This document shows, piece after piece, positions 1 to 6,298 of a stretch of DNA of 45,255 bases. The position numbers and the translations under genes are program-made. A model generated the notes under the pieces. The model saw only the letters and a list, made by a program, of their open reading frames with translations. It had not been told where the DNA came from and did not search any database. The first letter of the stretch is position 1. Every line of letters begins with the position of its first letter. Source of the DNA: a virus; the IMG/VR virus record IMGVR_UViG_3300007345_000009, positions 1 to 45,255 of that record; one strand, 5' to 3'.

Positions 1-123
1 CAGATATGTATCCTTCAGAGCAGTTAACAACTGAACCCCTCAATATAACTTTAAGTAATGAGGGAAATGGGGCATCTCATCTACACGGTTTGAGTATACG
101 AAATATAAAATTATTGATGTATA
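1..123. repeat. Terminal direct repeat, left copy
   Basis: These 123 bases are identical to the last 123 bases of the window. Joining the two copies restores an uninterrupted fibre gene across the junction. This shows that the window is a circular or circularly permuted molecule linearised by assembly. The alternative is a genuine short terminal repeat, but a repeat lying inside a coding sequence and completing it is better explained by circular closure. Confidence 0.95.
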
Positions 124-137
124 AAAGGATTAGTTAA
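1..137 (+). CDS. 3' end of the last tail-fibre gene (wraps round from 44292)
   Basis: The open frame has no start here and ends at TAA 135-137. It encodes a C-terminal tip containing an HLHG motif and the closing residues LLMYKRIS. The same ending (IYKR-S/V-S) closes the two preceding fibre proteins at 42325 and 43307. It is the 3' part of the gene beginning at 44292. The complete gene, counted once round the circle, is 978 nt (325 aa). The stop overlaps the next start as TAATG. Confidence 0.93.
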   Translation, partial: DMYPSEQLTTEPLNITLSNEGNGASHLHGLSIRNIKLLMYKRIS

Positions 138-631
138 TGCAGAAAGTTAAGAATTACAGTAAAATAAGTTTAGAATATCTTTTCATGTTAAAAATAATAT
201 TAGGGTATGTTGCAGTTATGAGTGAATACGTTTCTAGAAGAATGAATGTTTATATTGGTTTTGCACTATTAGTTCTATGCTATATAGTGTTGTGGAATTG
301 TGATATGATCAGAAGATGGGATACATATAGTACTTTTGAAGTGTATAACTCTATTTTAACTAACATCCCTTTAGTCGCAGGGGCACTATTAACAATTTTA
401 AGCTACAAAGTACGTGAGCTTTTTAGATTCCGATTTCTAATTGTGGCTTCTTTTACTTTTTACTGCTTCATAAACGGACTATATTTCGGGTTCATTGATA
501 TAACAAGTGGGTGGTCATATAGTAGCCCAAGTATTCAGTATCTAGGATTATTAACCGACCTATTCACTTTCGCTGGTGGATTTTTCTTATTCAACACTTT
601 GTTAGATGACAGAGATCATAAAAAACTATAG
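137..631 (+). CDS. Polytopic membrane protein, possible lysis-region protein
   Basis: A 164-aa protein, not recognised by family. It has about four hydrophobic segments (roughly residues 15-30, 38-55, 75-90 and 100-120, with a further hydrophobic stretch near 135-155), so it should sit in the inner membrane. Its ATG overlaps the stop of the last fibre gene (TAATG), which implies translational coupling at the end of the late operon. The position just before the spanin genes makes a holin or superinfection role possible. It is longer and has more segments than most holins, so this is inference from context only. Confidence 0.7.
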   Translation: MQKVKNYSKISLEYLFMLKIILGYVAVMSEYVSRRMNVYIGFALLVLCYIVLWNCDMIRRWDTYSTFEVYNSILTNIPLVAGALLTILSYKVRELFRFRFLIVASFTFYCFINGLYFGFIDITSGWSYSSPSIQYLGLLTDLFTFAGGFFLFNTLLDDRDHKKL

Positions 632-637
632 TTTCAA

Positions 638-666
638 TTGTAAATAAATTACCTACCTAGTATAAT
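638..666 (+). promoter_or_regulatory. Sigma70-type promoter upstream of the spanin pair
   Basis: TTGTAA (638-643), a 17-bp spacer and TATAAT (661-666) match the -35/-10 consensus at 4/6 and 6/6. It lies in the 101-bp gap between the membrane protein and the Rz-like gene and could express the lysis genes independently of the structural operon. Confidence 0.6.
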
Positions 667-732
667 ATAAAACTTTGTTTAACGCCCACATATATACCGT
701 AAATGAGATATACTATATAAAGTTATTAACGT

Positions 733-1014
733 TTGCATGATACTGTCGTGGGATTTTTTGATTTTATTGATGTGTTTAGAACTAGCGTAGTGAAGAAAGT
801 AATTTATTTTGTTTTTTATGGAGCAGCCACTTTCATTCTCTATTTATTTGCTTATAACAGCGGAAAAACTAACGCTGAATTGAGTTGCGCATACGAGCAG
901 CAAAAAAGTCTTAAAGTTTTAAATGATGATATGATGCGATACAAAAAATATTGGCGTGACAGCTATGAACAGCGCAAAGAACAAATTCAAAAAGATATCG
1001 ATAGTCATTTTTAG
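733..1014 (+). CDS. Rz-like inner-membrane spanin (i-spanin)
   Basis: A 93-aa protein with one N-terminal membrane segment (about residues 23-41) followed by a charged helical region of about 50 residues likely to form a periplasmic coiled coil. This is the i-spanin layout: it joins the outer-membrane lipoprotein partner to fuse the two membranes in the last step of lysis. The next gene begins inside its 3' end in the +1 frame, as Rz1 does in lambda Rz. The start is uncertain: the frame opens at TTG 733 with an in-frame GTG at 748, and neither has a clear ribosome-binding site. Assignment rests on topology and gene overlap, not on sequence similarity. Confidence 0.7.
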   Translation: MHDTVVGFFDFIDVFRTSVVKKVIYFVFYGAATFILYLFAYNSGKTNAELSCAYEQQKSLKVLNDDMMRYKKYWRDSYEQRKEQIQKDIDSHF

Positions 1015-1339
1015 TACTATAGTTAGTGTTACTGTTACAGGCTGCACGACTTCTAAAACTCTCTGGCTCTACTCTAAAATTGATATTCCATACGATTTAA
1101 CTAAGCATACAAGTCAACAATCTATTGCTGTAAATGACCCATCGATTATTTTAAAATATATTAAATCTTCGAATCTTAAAGCAGATAAAAAAAGCTATGC
1201 AATGAATGGTGTTGATCAGCTCGTTAGAGAAAATTATCTAAATGATAAAGCATTACAGCAATGTAATTTAAAGATTGAATATATTCGTAAGTATATAGAT
1301 AAATACAATGATGTATTAGATAAGATAGCTAGCAATTAG
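965..1339 (+). CDS. Rz1-like outer-membrane lipoprotein spanin (o-spanin)
   Basis: A 124-aa protein from ATG 965 (an upstream GTG at 956 adds three residues). The N-terminus is a lipoprotein signal: basic n-region (KNKFKK), hydrophobic core, then a VTGC lipobox with the acylated Cys near residue 27. The mature part is about 98 aa with a helical C-terminal half and lacks the proline richness of lambda Rz1. It overlaps the Rz-like gene by 50 nt in the +1 frame, the typical nested spanin arrangement. Its 3' end overlaps the convergent minus-strand gene by 11 bp. Confidence 0.7.
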   Translation: MNSAKNKFKKISIVIFSTIVSVTVTGCTTSKTLWLYSKIDIPYDLTKHTSQQSIAVNDPSIILKYIKSSNLKADKKSYAMNGVDQLVRENYLNDKALQQCNLKIEYIRKYIDKYNDVLDKIASN

Positions 1340-1724
1340 ACTTTGGTTTTTTTATTATCTTTTTTAATTTCTGTAAATGTTTTGGTTGAGGTAAATACCA
1401 TCCAGCGAAGAAAGTAGCTAGCCCACACAACAAGAAACCTACAATAAAGGATAATAAAGTTGACCAAAAATCACTTTCATTGACAGTTAATTTTGATGCT
1501 TTATAATTATTTTGATTATTACCTGCTACGTTCCCGGAGTTTTTATCAACTTTTGATGTGCCCCCAATCCCTTTATAATCTCTATCCCCTGCTTGTAAAT
1601 CGGTATCCACATTAATTGACTTATCATCACCGCTTGTTGAGTTGCCTAACATACTACTTAAAGCGGTAAGGTACGAGCAACCTGCTGTCACTGAGCAAAA
1701 TATTAAAATAATAAGCAGCCGCAT
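1329..1724 (-). CDS. Lipoprotein with C-terminal membrane anchor, unimolecular-spanin-like
   Basis: A 131-aa protein that starts with a lipoprotein signal (VTAGC lipobox, Cys at residue 16). It continues with a polar Gly/Asn/Asp-rich linker and ends with a membrane segment (about residues 88-112) and a basic tail. An outer-membrane lipid anchor plus an inner-membrane C-terminal helix is the layout of u-spanins such as T1 gp11, which is of similar length. It is transcribed on the opposite strand to the Rz/Rz1-like pair and overlaps it tail to tail. A structural lipoprotein with another role is the alternative. Confidence 0.6.
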   Translation of the reverse strand: MRLLIILIFCSVTAGCSYLTALSSMLGNSTSGDDKSINVDTDLQAGDRDYKGIGGTSKVDKNSGNVAGNNQNNYKASKLTVNESDFWSTLLSFIVGFLLCGLATFFAGWYLPQPKHLQKLKKIIKKPKSNC

Positions 1725-1725
1725 A

Positions 1726-1923
1726 TTAATCTTTTTGTGGTTTATTATTACTCTCTAAATCCCTGAGACAAACTAACATAAAAAATAGAATGGGTATTAA
1801 AAAACATGAAATAGCCCAACCCCATTTATCCCTATTTTTTTCTTTAGCTAAATGAAAACCAGCAAAAGAAAAAAGCGCCATCACGCATAATAATATCATA
1901 AAATATCCTGAAAATAACTGCAT
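1726..1923 (-). CDS. Small two-helix membrane protein, holin-like size
   Basis: A 65-aa protein with two hydrophobic segments (about residues 5-25 and 35-53) separated by a short charged loop (KEKNRDKWGW), with a polar C-terminus. Size and topology fit a class II holin. The loop pattern also resembles small cellular membrane proteins of unknown function, so the name is not secure. It lies one base upstream of the spanin-like lipoprotein gene on the same strand, which supports a joint lysis role. No clear ribosome-binding site precedes ATG 1923. Confidence 0.6.
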   Translation of the reverse strand: MQLFSGYFMILLCVMALFSFAGFHLAKEKNRDKWGWAISCFLIPILFFMLVCLRDLESNNKPQKD

Positions 1924-1924
1924 A

Positions 1925-1933
1925 TGCTATAAT
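1925..1933 (+). promoter_or_regulatory. Extended -10 promoter for the 1970 gene
   Basis: TGCTATAAT gives a perfect TATAAT preceded by the TGn extension, with no good -35. It faces the plus-strand gene 1970 and lies in the short divergent space next to the start of the 1923 minus-strand gene. The same TGCTATAAT string occurs at 29407. Confidence 0.45.
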
Positions 1934-1969
1934 AGTAGAGTATAACTAGCAAAAATACAAGGGTTAAAT

Positions 1970-2251
1970 ATGGTTATGGTAATTCTAGAAACATTAATGA
2001 TTGCTATGATAACTGGTATTATTGGGGTGTTATTTTACATAATCAAAAAAACTAAAGATAAACTAGAATCTTGTATTGATAAGCGTGAAATGGATAGAGT
2101 TTACAAAAGTTTTGATAAACTTGAAAACAAACTAGATAGGATTGATGATAATCTGTTAAGGTTTTTTGAAGGTAATTGCCCGCGGGGCAAAAGCTATGTG
2201 AAATCTATTAAAGATTTACAACGTGATATCAAGAAAAAGGAAGAAGAATAA
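1970..2251 (+). CDS. Single-pass membrane protein with coiled coil
   Basis: A 93-aa protein with an N-terminal membrane segment (about residues 5-25) and a charged helical remainder with heptad-like Leu/Ile spacing. AAGGG precedes ATG 1970. The topology resembles an i-spanin or a class III holin-like protein, but there is no sequence-level recognition. Its stop overlaps the next start (TAATG at 2249-2253), so the two small genes are probably co-translated. Confidence 0.6.
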   Translation: MVMVILETLMIAMITGIIGVLFYIIKKTKDKLESCIDKREMDRVYKSFDKLENKLDRIDDNLLRFFEGNCPRGKSYVKSIKDLQRDIKKKEEE

Positions 2252-2400
2252 TGCCAATTCAAAAATGTACGTCCAAAGGTAAAAAAGGAACTAAAGCAGG
2301 ACCTTCCGCAAAATGCTACACTGGAAAAAACGCAAAATCCAAGGCACGTAAGCAACTTGGTGCGATGTTTGCTAACGGTTATAAAAGTAAGGGGAAGTAA
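2251..2400 (+). CDS. Tiny basic Cys-containing protein (49 aa)
   Basis: It opens at ATG 2251, overlapping the previous stop, and ends at TAA 2398-2400. It is rich in Lys/Gly/Ser with two Cys (residues 6 and 23) and the string GPSAKCYTGKNAKSKA. Short Cys- and Lys-rich proteins ending in a basic helix are common in phage late regions, often next to packaging or lysis genes, but their function is unknown. Likely nucleic-acid-binding by charge. The stop overlaps a further short ATG frame. Confidence 0.6.
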   Translation: MPIQKCTSKGKKGTKAGPSAKCYTGKNAKSKARKQLGAMFANGYKSKGK

Positions 2401-2480
2401 TGGCTAAAGACTCACGTAGTACTAGCGAAAGATGGGGATGAGATCAAAACTACTCGTTTTGGGCGCATAAAGTGAAATGA
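2400..2480 (+). pseudogene. Possible 26-codon frame interrupted by one TGA
   Basis: ATG 2400 overlaps the previous stop and gives 13 codons (MAKDSRSTSERWG) before TGA 2439-2441. The same frame then continues for 12 protein-like codons (DQNYSFWAHKVK) to a double TGA at 2478. It may be a broken remnant, a readthrough site or chance. Other genes in the genome end in TGA, so TGA is a normal stop here. Confidence 0.25.
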
Positions 2481-2491
2481 TGACCGTATAA

Positions 2492-2773
2492 TTACTTAAG
2501 AATCCCCATTTCATGAGAAACGAATTTAATTAGGTTTTCATAAGAAACCCAACAAGCAGAATTATTATCAGGAATTTCATGAAATGTTAAATCTTTAGTA
2601 CATATAAAAATGTCTAGCGAATGACGCACGATATTAAATTTATTATAGTTTAATGATATGTGGAAATTTTCCTTGCTTAATTCAGAAACAGGGGTATTAA
2701 GCAACGTGTCGTAGAAAACATAAAAATACGGATCATTATAAAAGTTTTTAAGAGTACAAGTTATACTGTTCAT
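2492..2773 (-). CDS. Hypothetical protein, end of the leftward accessory operon
   Basis: About 93 aa from ATG 2773; GGTGA lies six bases upstream, preferred over a TTG at 2785. The protein is rich in aromatic residues and Asn, has no membrane segment or recognisable motif, and is probably a cytoplasmic early protein. It is the last gene of a leftward series (4189, 3911, 3793, 3513, 2773). Function unknown. Confidence 0.6.
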   Translation of the reverse strand: MNSITCTLKNFYNDPYFYVFYDTLLNTPVSELSKENFHISLNYNKFNIVRHSLDIFICTKDLTFHEIPDNNSACWVSYENLIKFVSHEMGILK

Positions 2774-2811
2774 AATTATCACCAATGTTTATTTTTAGTA
2801 TAGAAATTCCT

Positions 2812-3513
2812 TTAGATTTTTGATAACTTTTCTATTAAAAAATCTAAATATTGTTTTGCTTTTTCTAAATCTTTAACCCCACCTTTGTTTTTATAGCGAC
2901 TTATATATTTAATAATGTTCCCTTCTTCATAACCTAGATTATTTTTTTGGATATACTCAATGGGCTGTATGCTTAGATTTTTATAGTGGTCCCCTTCTAC
3001 TTGAGTATTAGTTAAATAGGTTGTGCTTGGGGCACATAAAGTTTTTGTTTCGCCTGAAACGTTATTTCTATTCAGCTCTTGAATAATAAGTATTTGTTCT
3101 TTGCCTAATTTTAGTTTTGACAAATCCCATTTACTTATGTCTCCGTTAAAGTTTGATCCATGAAACATACATGACATATTCGTTACACTACTCGTATCCC
3201 ATTTACTTATGTCTCCGTTAAAGTTTGATCCATGAAACATACATGACATATGCGTTACACTACTCGTATCCCATTTGCTTATGTCTCCGTTAAAGTTTGA
3301 TCTATAAAACATAAACGACATATCGGTTACACTACTTGTACCCCATTCGCTTATGTCTCCGTTAAAGTTTGATCTATAAAACATAAACGACATATCGGTT
3401 ACACTACTCGTATCAATATGATTCAAATCTGCTTCATATCCATGTTTTTCTATTTCCACCTTTATTAACTCTTTTAAATGATTGTGATCATTAGCTTTTA
3501 TTAGTTTTTCCAT
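2812..3513 (-). CDS. DUF285 (BspA-type) repeat protein fused to DUF3310 domain
   Basis: A 233-aa protein in three parts. Residues 1-35 are a charged helical N-terminus. Residues 36-131 are four near-perfect 24-residue repeats of the form SSVTxMSxMFxxSNFNGDIS plus KWDT, matching the DUF285/BspA repeat often seen in surface proteins. About residues 165-233 match DUF3310 (IQPIEYIQKNN, EGNIIKYISRYKNKGG, DLEKAKQYLDFLIEKL), the domain found in phage nucleotide kinase-type proteins such as T7 gp1.7. There is no signal peptide, so the repeats are probably an intracellular solenoid for binding. A good AAGGA site precedes the ATG. The combination is unusual and its function is not known. Confidence 0.8.
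   Translation of the reverse strand: MEKLIKANDHNHLKELIKVEIEKHGYEADLNHIDTSSVTDMSFMFYRSNFNGDISEWGTSSVTDMSFMFYRSNFNGDISKWDTSSVTHMSCMFHGSNFNGDISKWDTSSVTNMSCMFHGSNFNGDISKWDLSKLKLGKEQILIIQELNRNNVSGETKTLCAPSTTYLTNTQVEGDHYKNLSIQPIEYIQKNNLGYEEGNIIKYISRYKNKGGVKDLEKAKQYLDFLIEKLSKI
3121..3408 (-). repeat. Four tandem 72-bp repeats (DUF285 coding)
   Basis: Four consecutive 72-bp units encode the 24-residue DUF285 repeats of the 2812-3513 gene. The units fall into two nearly identical pairs differing mainly at the RSNF/GSNF-proximal codons, which suggests recent duplication of units. The copy number is likely to vary between relatives. Confidence 0.85.
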
Positions 3514-3526
3514 TTTCTATTCCTTT

Positions 3527-3793
3527 TTATATGCATAGTCTTTTTAATAGTGTAGCGAAAGAAATTAAATCACTATCTTTGTTGCTTGAGTTACTATTCA
3601 AACACGGTAAAAATCTTTCTTGGGCATATAATTTTAAATTATGCTCAACTCTTTCTTTTCTATCTTCATCTATTATATGTTTAGCTCTAATAACGATGTC
3701 TCCGTGTTGCATTAAGTGGTTATCACTACTTTTTTCAGTGTTAATATCTTCGAAACTTTCCCAATTATACTCTTGAAAATTTAATTTGTTCAT
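3527..3793 (-). CDS. Hypothetical acidic/charged early protein
   Basis: An 88-aa soluble, charged protein with no recognised motif. The start is supported by AAGG nine bases upstream and by the four-base gap after the preceding small gene's stop. It is preferred over the plus-strand frame in the same place because all neighbours run leftward and are closely packed. Confidence 0.6.
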   Translation of the reverse strand: MNKLNFQEYNWESFEDINTEKSSDNHLMQHGDIVIRAKHIIDEDRKERVEHNLKLYAQERFLPCLNSNSSNKDSDLISFATLLKRLCI

Positions 3794-3797
3794 GACT

Positions 3798-3911
3798 CTA
3801 CCTTATTTTGTTTCTTGTGTCGTTTAACTTTTTTTGTGATTTGATAATGTACGCGATTAAAAAAGCACTTAGAGAAGCATACCCGGTTAATACCATTAAT
3901 ATTTCGGTCAT
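3798..3911 (-). CDS. 37-aa single-pass membrane peptide
   Basis: ATG 3911 overlaps the preceding gene's stop as ATGA and ends at TAG 3798, four bases before the next start. The peptide has one hydrophobic segment (about residues 4-23) and a short basic tail (KSQKKLNDTRNKIR). AGGAAG precedes it. The overlap and packing make it a real gene; such short membrane peptides in early regions are usually of unknown function. Confidence 0.65.
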   Translation of the reverse strand: MTEILMVLTGYASLSAFLIAYIIKSQKKLNDTRNKIR

Positions 3912-4189
3912 AAAATTTCTTCCTGAAAATGATTAAATATTAAAGTATTTTTGATAACTTCGTTGTAGTCATTTTTATACTCTTTAAAAAGTAAGTTAGA
4001 AAATCTCCCTTTAGTTAACTTTTTAATTTGTATGTACACTTCATCATCATCTAAGAAATAAGCTTCATTATTTTCTTGATCGACATAATAAGGTACTGGG
4101 GTTGATATATCAGTGCCTCTAGCTAAGTCATATGCCAATTCACCTAACTCAACATCGTTAGCGTAATCTAATTCATAAGAATCTATCAT
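3908..4189 (-). CDS. Hypothetical acidic protein, first gene of leftward operon P1
   Basis: A 93-aa acidic protein, not recognised; it is rich in Asp/Glu/Tyr with no membrane segment. AAGGAG lies 8 bases before ATG 4189, in the leader of the P1 promoter whose predicted transcript starts near 4222. As the first gene of an early operon it is probably expressed strongly. An acidic, possibly DNA-mimic-like host-takeover role is only speculation. Confidence 0.65.
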   Translation of the reverse strand: MIDSYELDYANDVELGELAYDLARGTDISTPVPYYVDQENNEAYFLDDDEVYIQIKKLTKGRFSNLLFKEYKNDYNEVIKNTLIFNHFQEEIL

Positions 4190-4214
4190 TGTAGTTACTC
4201 CTTGTTGTTTCCTC

Positions 4215-4260
4215 GTTTAACTAAGAGTAATTAAAACATGAGTATGAAAATAAGTAAATA
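4215..4260 (-). promoter_or_regulatory. P1: repeated-type early promoter and leader start
   Basis: Read on the minus strand: TTTACT (4253-4258), a 17-bp spacer ending in TG-T, TTTAAT (4230-4235), seven bases, then AGTTAAAC (4215-4222) at the predicted transcript start. The same layout and spacing occur at P2 (9826-9871) and P3 (12874-12919). It fits a sigma70 extended -10 promoter. Confidence 0.75.
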
Positions 4261-5676
4261 CTATACTGTAATATTTTTTAATTTTTTTTGCTGATAATTG
4301 AAAAGAGCGTCTAAAAAAGAGCGTTGATTTTGTTCTTTAGCTTTTAGTTTCATGAATATGGCTTCGTCTATCGTATCTTTAGCTATTAAAACATGGTTCC
4401 TGACATTATTAACCTGCCCTTGTCTATGTAGCCTACCAATTAATTGTGTGTATTGCTCCCAACTCCAGGTTAAGCTAAACCATAAAATGTGGTGCCCACC
4501 TTTTTGCAAATTAAGACCATGGCTGACACTGGCGGGGTTACATAATAGTACTTCAAGTTTTTTGTCATTCCATAACTTTTCGTATTTTTTTATGTCATTT
4601 GCTTTAGAACCTGAGCCGATCACTGGTACATCTCCCAGAGCCTCTAAGATCATATTAAGTTCATGCTTAAAGTTATATGCAATAAGAAGAGGGGTTCCAT
4701 TCATACCCTCGACTATATCTTTTAGAGCGTCTATTTTATGTGTATGCACATTTTCGACTTTTCGAGTTTTACCGTCTTCAATTTCATGATACAGAAATCC
4801 TTGTGCAAATTGGCGACACTTTTGTGTTAAACTCGCGGCGTTAAAAGCTTCTATGCCTTCCTCTTCCAGACTTTCTAACTCATAAAACATCGTCTTTTCG
4901 AATTTATTGTATGCGTCTTGAGTTTTTCTATCTAACACAACGTTAATCGTATTTACCCGCATTTCGGGGATGTACGGCAATTCTTTCTCATCTATTCTGA
5001 ATGTAATGTCACTTACTTTCTCAGTAATTAACTTCTCACCCCCGGGGCGTAATATGTATTTTTTAAACTCATATCCCTCTTCGTGAAAATATGATGATCT
5101 AAACATTGAAACTGTTTTGCCAAGCCTTCCCCCTTTATCCAGCAAAAAATACTGAGACCATAGATCAAGATAGTGATTTGGCGATGGAGTAGCAGAAAGC
5201 AAGACAACTCTATCAACTGAGTTGCATAATTTACGACATATCTTAAATCGTTTAGTAGACCAAGATTTCAATTTGCTCGACTCATCGAAAATGACAGTAT
5301 TAAAGTTTATTCTTTTATGTTTTATAATTGTAGATTCTAGCCATGCAAGACCCTCGTAATTTAAAAGATATATATCTGCATTATTTGCTAAATATATGCT
5401 ATCCTTATTTTTACCGTGTAAAATTTCTATTTTCAAATGTTTAAATTGTTCCCATTTTAAACTTTCTTGCATCCAAGTTCCAAAAACAACAGTTTTGGGA
5501 GCCACAATTAGAGTCGGCTTTTCGTTAGAATCCCTTAAATATTTAATCAAAGATAACCCTATCGCACTTTTTCCAGCACCCATCGGCAACCATAAGGCAA
5601 GTTTTTTTATTTTTTTAGCTAGATCTATGGCTCTTTCTTGATATAAATGAGGATTAAATAGTTTTGGGGTATTCAA
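4261..5676 (-). CDS. SNF2-family (SF2) DNA helicase/translocase
   Basis: A 471-aa ATPase. Motif I is PMGAGKS (31-37), motif II is DESS (131-134) followed by KLKSWS, motif III is SAT (161-163), and the C-terminal lobe has SHGLNLQKGG and motif VI QLIGRLHRQGQ. These define a compact phage SNF2-like helicase of the type that sits with DUF2800, DUF2815 and PolA genes; it probably remodels DNA during replication or recombination. It overlaps the VRR-NUC gene by 23 bp. The start is TTG at 5676 with GAGG eight bases upstream; no ATG lies early enough to keep the N-terminal motif. Confidence 0.9.
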   Translation of the reverse strand: MNTPKLFNPHLYQERAIDLAKKIKKLALWLPMGAGKSAIGLSLIKYLRDSNEKPTLIVAPKTVVFGTWMQESLKWEQFKHLKIEILHGKNKDSIYLANNADIYLLNYEGLAWLESTIIKHKRINFNTVIFDESSKLKSWSTKRFKICRKLCNSVDRVVLLSATPSPNHYLDLWSQYFLLDKGGRLGKTVSMFRSSYFHEEGYEFKKYILRPGGEKLITEKVSDITFRIDEKELPYIPEMRVNTINVVLDRKTQDAYNKFEKTMFYELESLEEEGIEAFNAASLTQKCRQFAQGFLYHEIEDGKTRKVENVHTHKIDALKDIVEGMNGTPLLIAYNFKHELNMILEALGDVPVIGSGSKANDIKKYEKLWNDKKLEVLLCNPASVSHGLNLQKGGHHILWFSLTWSWEQYTQLIGRLHRQGQVNNVRNHVLIAKDTIDEAIFMKLKAKEQNQRSFLDALFNYQQKKLKNITV

Positions 5677-5989
5677 TTAACTTGCCCTCTTTGTATAGCC
5701 CAACGGCTTTATCTACGTTATCTTTAGAATCTATCACTAACACCACATAACCTAGACTTCTAAGACGCTCATGCTCTCTTAATTGATTAGCTGTGGCTTT
5801 CTGACCTTCCCTCTTAAACTCGATAAAAAATGTAAAAGAATCATCGCACAATGCAATTCGATCAGGGACAGATCGTTTTCCAGGAGACGTGAATTTGTCG
5901 AGCCTGACGCCAATTTTTTTAAATTCTTTAACGCCGTAGGATTCTATCTCGCGTTCAAGAGGACTGTCTTTAACTCTAAACTTTAACAT
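5654..5989 (-). CDS. VRR-NUC domain nuclease
   Basis: A 111-aa protein, the normal length for a stand-alone phage VRR-NUC. It has an N-terminal Glu (LEREIE), then PGKRSVPDRIAL with the metal-binding Asp, FFIEFKREGQKAT with the E-x-K pair, and QLREHERLRSLGY. It is a PDDEXK-fold endonuclease likely to act with the adjacent SNF2 helicase, perhaps in Holliday-junction resolution or flap cleavage. AAGGAG precedes ATG 5989, which overlaps the stop of the upstream gene by one base. Confidence 0.9.
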   Translation of the reverse strand: MLKFRVKDSPLEREIESYGVKEFKKIGVRLDKFTSPGKRSVPDRIALCDDSFTFFIEFKREGQKATANQLREHERLRSLGYVVLVIDSKDNVDKAVGLYKEGKLIEYPKTI

Positions 5990-6285
5990 TACGACTCCTT
6001 TATTCCGTTAGATGTCAATATGTAACCAGGGATTTTCACTTTATTTTTGTTACAAGCTGCCATAAACTCTCTATCTACTTCGCGATTTAAAAGATATCTG
6101 TACTTTCGATATAGCCTTTGACAATGATCCATTCTCTTTTTCTCTTTCATTTCTACTATTAAAAACTTTAAAACTTCATCTTTATCAAGACCTTTTACGA
6201 GTTTTAAAATGGGGACAACATTTAATCTCATTTTTATGATGTCGTATTCAATCGGGTTTTTTATCTCAGTATCAAAGATACTCAT
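5989..6285 (-). CDS. Hypothetical protein between polymerase and nuclease genes
   Basis: A 98-aa helical, basic protein with no recognised motif. It has a strong ribosome-binding site (AGGAGA) and overlaps the nuclease start by one base, so it belongs to the replication operon. A small accessory factor is likely, but nothing in the sequence defines its function. Confidence 0.65.
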   Translation of the reverse strand: MSIFDTEIKNPIEYDIIKMRLNVVPILKLVKGLDKDEVLKFLIVEMKEKKRMDHCQRLYRKYRYLLNREVDREFMAACNKNKVKIPGYILTSNGIKES

Positions 6286-6298
6286 TATCTTTCTCCTA

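Noticed and set aside
620-640. AAACTATAGTTT palindrome after the first membrane gene as a terminator
   Set aside because: Only a short AT-rich palindrome without GC stem or following T-run.
2400-2480. Genome-wide TGA recoded as Trp
   Set aside because: The small terminase, K-like and I-like genes all end at TGA with the expected overlapping starts, so TGA is a normal stop.
4352-4789. Plus-strand frame of 145 aa opposite the SNF2 gene
   Set aside because: It is the antisense of conserved helicase motifs; no ribosome-binding site or neighbours on that strand.
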